From NCBI GenBank assembly GCA_937900465.1, contig CALCEJ010000107.1, positions 1 through 7,610 of the forward strand: a stretch of DNA of 7,610 nt, given 5' to 3'. Below the pieces are notes generated by a model, which did no database searches, was not told the DNA's origin, and saw only the letters and a list, made by a program, of their open reading frames with translations. Below are positions 7,244-7,610 of this stretch, in pieces. This DNA is from an uncultured Bacteroidales bacterium (GTDB lineage Bacteria > Bacteroidota > Bacteroidia > Bacteroidales > UBA932). A program made the translations under genes and the position numbers. Each line of letters starts with the position of its first letter. Positions within the stretch are counted from its first letter, which is position 1.

Positions 7244-7317
7244 ATCTCGACCGCAGGGTCTTCGAGGATCTCGAGGATCTGTTCGAAGGTCCTATTCTGT
7301 AGGCTGGTGCAAATCAT
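7237..7317 (-). pseudogene. aroD: aroD (type I 3-dehydroquinate dehydratase), N-terminal fragment only
   Basis: Reading the minus strand from ATG at 7317, the first 27 codons give MICTSLQNRTF.QILEILEDPAVEMAD. This matches the first strand and helix of Bacteroidota type I 3-dehydroquinases, which begin M-I-C-x-S and reach (V)EMAEIRLD before the second strand. After D27 (7237) the frame continues as WTSSALSYPAAPI..., which is the antisense of the transporter and not dehydratase. The expected IRLD segment and the whole catalytic barrel (~200 residues) are absent. The start overlaps the end of aroB by 26 bp, a sensible shikimate-pathway pair. Only 27 residues support the call, but the aroB neighbour strengthens it. 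A frame from this ATG stays open to 7090 and would be called as a 75-residue chimera. Confidence 0.72.
7262..7279. repeat. Two tandem copies of a 9-bp unit
   Basis: The 9-mer tcgaggatc occurs twice in a row (7262-7270 and 7271-7279). On the minus strand it encodes ILE-ILE in the first helix of the aroD fragment, so it is probably ordinary coding redundancy. It lies ~20 bp from the junction. Confidence 0.6.
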
Positions 7318-7610
7318 CCAAGTCTTTGATTATCACCTTGCCGATCCGCTTGATCAGGACAAAGTGGATGATACCTTTCTCCGCTTTCTTGTCTTTCCAC
7401 AAGGCGGCTTCCAACTCGGCTTCCGGGCAGGGGAGTTCCGTCGGGAGGCCGCAGGAGCGCAGATCCGCGCGCAGCTTCTCCGCCAGGCCGCTCTTGCACA
7501 GGCCCAGGCGCTCGGACAGCAGTGCCGCCTGCACGATTCCCACGGCCACGGCCTCGCCGTGCGTCAGCGGGTCGGCCTCGCCGTGCGGGTGCTGGTACCA
7601 CTCAATCGCG
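7292..7610 (-). CDS. aroB: aroB (3-dehydroquinate synthase), C-terminal fragment
   Basis: Reaction: DAHP to 3-dehydroquinate, second step of the shikimate pathway, cytoplasmic, NAD- and metal-dependent. The minus strand reads 105 residues from the window edge to a TAG at 7294-7292. It opens with AIEWYQHPHGEADPLTHGEA, continuing VAVGIVQAALLSERLGL; the T-H-G-E-A-V-A-V-G block is the conserved metal-ligand His motif (usually LHGEAVAIG), and the leading AIE fits the usual GHAIE motif, whose GH would lie just outside the window. It ends with the typical DKK...G.IHFVLIKRIGKVII strand pattern. About 245 N-terminal residues are outside the window. It runs opposite to the mannan operon. A GTG within the fragment (7549) could be mistaken for a start; it is internal. 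Confidence 0.9.
   Translation of the reverse strand, partial: AIEWYQHPHGEADPLTHGEAVAVGIVQAALLSERLGLCKSGLAEKLRADLRSCGLPTELPCPEAELEAALWKDKKAEKGIIHFVLIKRIGKVIIKDLDDLHQPTE

Noticed and set aside
7314..7601. 95-codon minus-strand frame rich in Arg, Gly and Ala
   Set aside because: It overlaps the aroB fragment in another frame; the aroB frame carries the conserved THGEAVAVG motif, so this one is a shadow.
1..7610. tRNA, rRNA, CRISPR array, riboswitch or insertion sequence
   Set aside because: Reading both strands showed no such structure; nearly every base lies in a recognised coding frame.

Overview
This window looks like Bacteroidota DNA, probably Bacteroidales. The signs are several lipoproteins with acidic residues after the lipobox cysteine, start codons without clear Shine-Dalgarno sequences, tightly overlapping polysaccharide-utilisation genes and moderately GC-rich coding sequence. 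A gut or rumen Alistipes-, Prevotella- or Cryptobacteroides-like organism is a guess only.

Positions 1-7243 are one plus-strand operon for beta-mannan breakdown. The order is: the 3' end of a probable surface glycan-binding protein; a large GH26 lipoprotein; a DUF4434-type lipoprotein; a second, compact GH26 lipoprotein; a GH130 mannosylglucose phosphorylase; and a GPH-type sugar transporter that loses its 3' end. Genes are 1-6 bp apart or overlap, so there is no intergenic space and no internal promoter or terminator is visible. The last three genes are in the same order as the Bacteroides fragilis mannanase / mannosylglucose phosphorylase / transporter / mannobiose 2-epimerase operon. The inferred pathway is: GH26 enzymes cut mannan to mannobiose, the transporter imports it, an epimerase (not in the window) makes mannosylglucose, and GH130 splits this with phosphate into mannose 1-phosphate and glucose.

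The most distinctive gene is the first GH26. Its catalytic barrel is interrupted by about 260 residues holding two 124-residue, roughly 75% identical, carbohydrate-binding-like repeats, inserted in the loop right after the conserved W-H-W active-site strand. An uncharacterised DUF4434 barrel with two candidate catalytic glutamates lies between the two mannanases.

Near 7236-7243 the sequence changes abruptly. The transporter stops matching its family after residue ~416, and the remaining ~370 bases read on the minus strand as the C-terminal third of aroB (3-dehydroquinate synthase) followed by the first ~27 codons of aroD (type I 3-dehydroquinate dehydratase). Two unrelated genes are cut at the same point with no mobile element between them: either an assembly chimera or a real rearrangement breakpoint. 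By chance the transporter frame stays open through to the window end.
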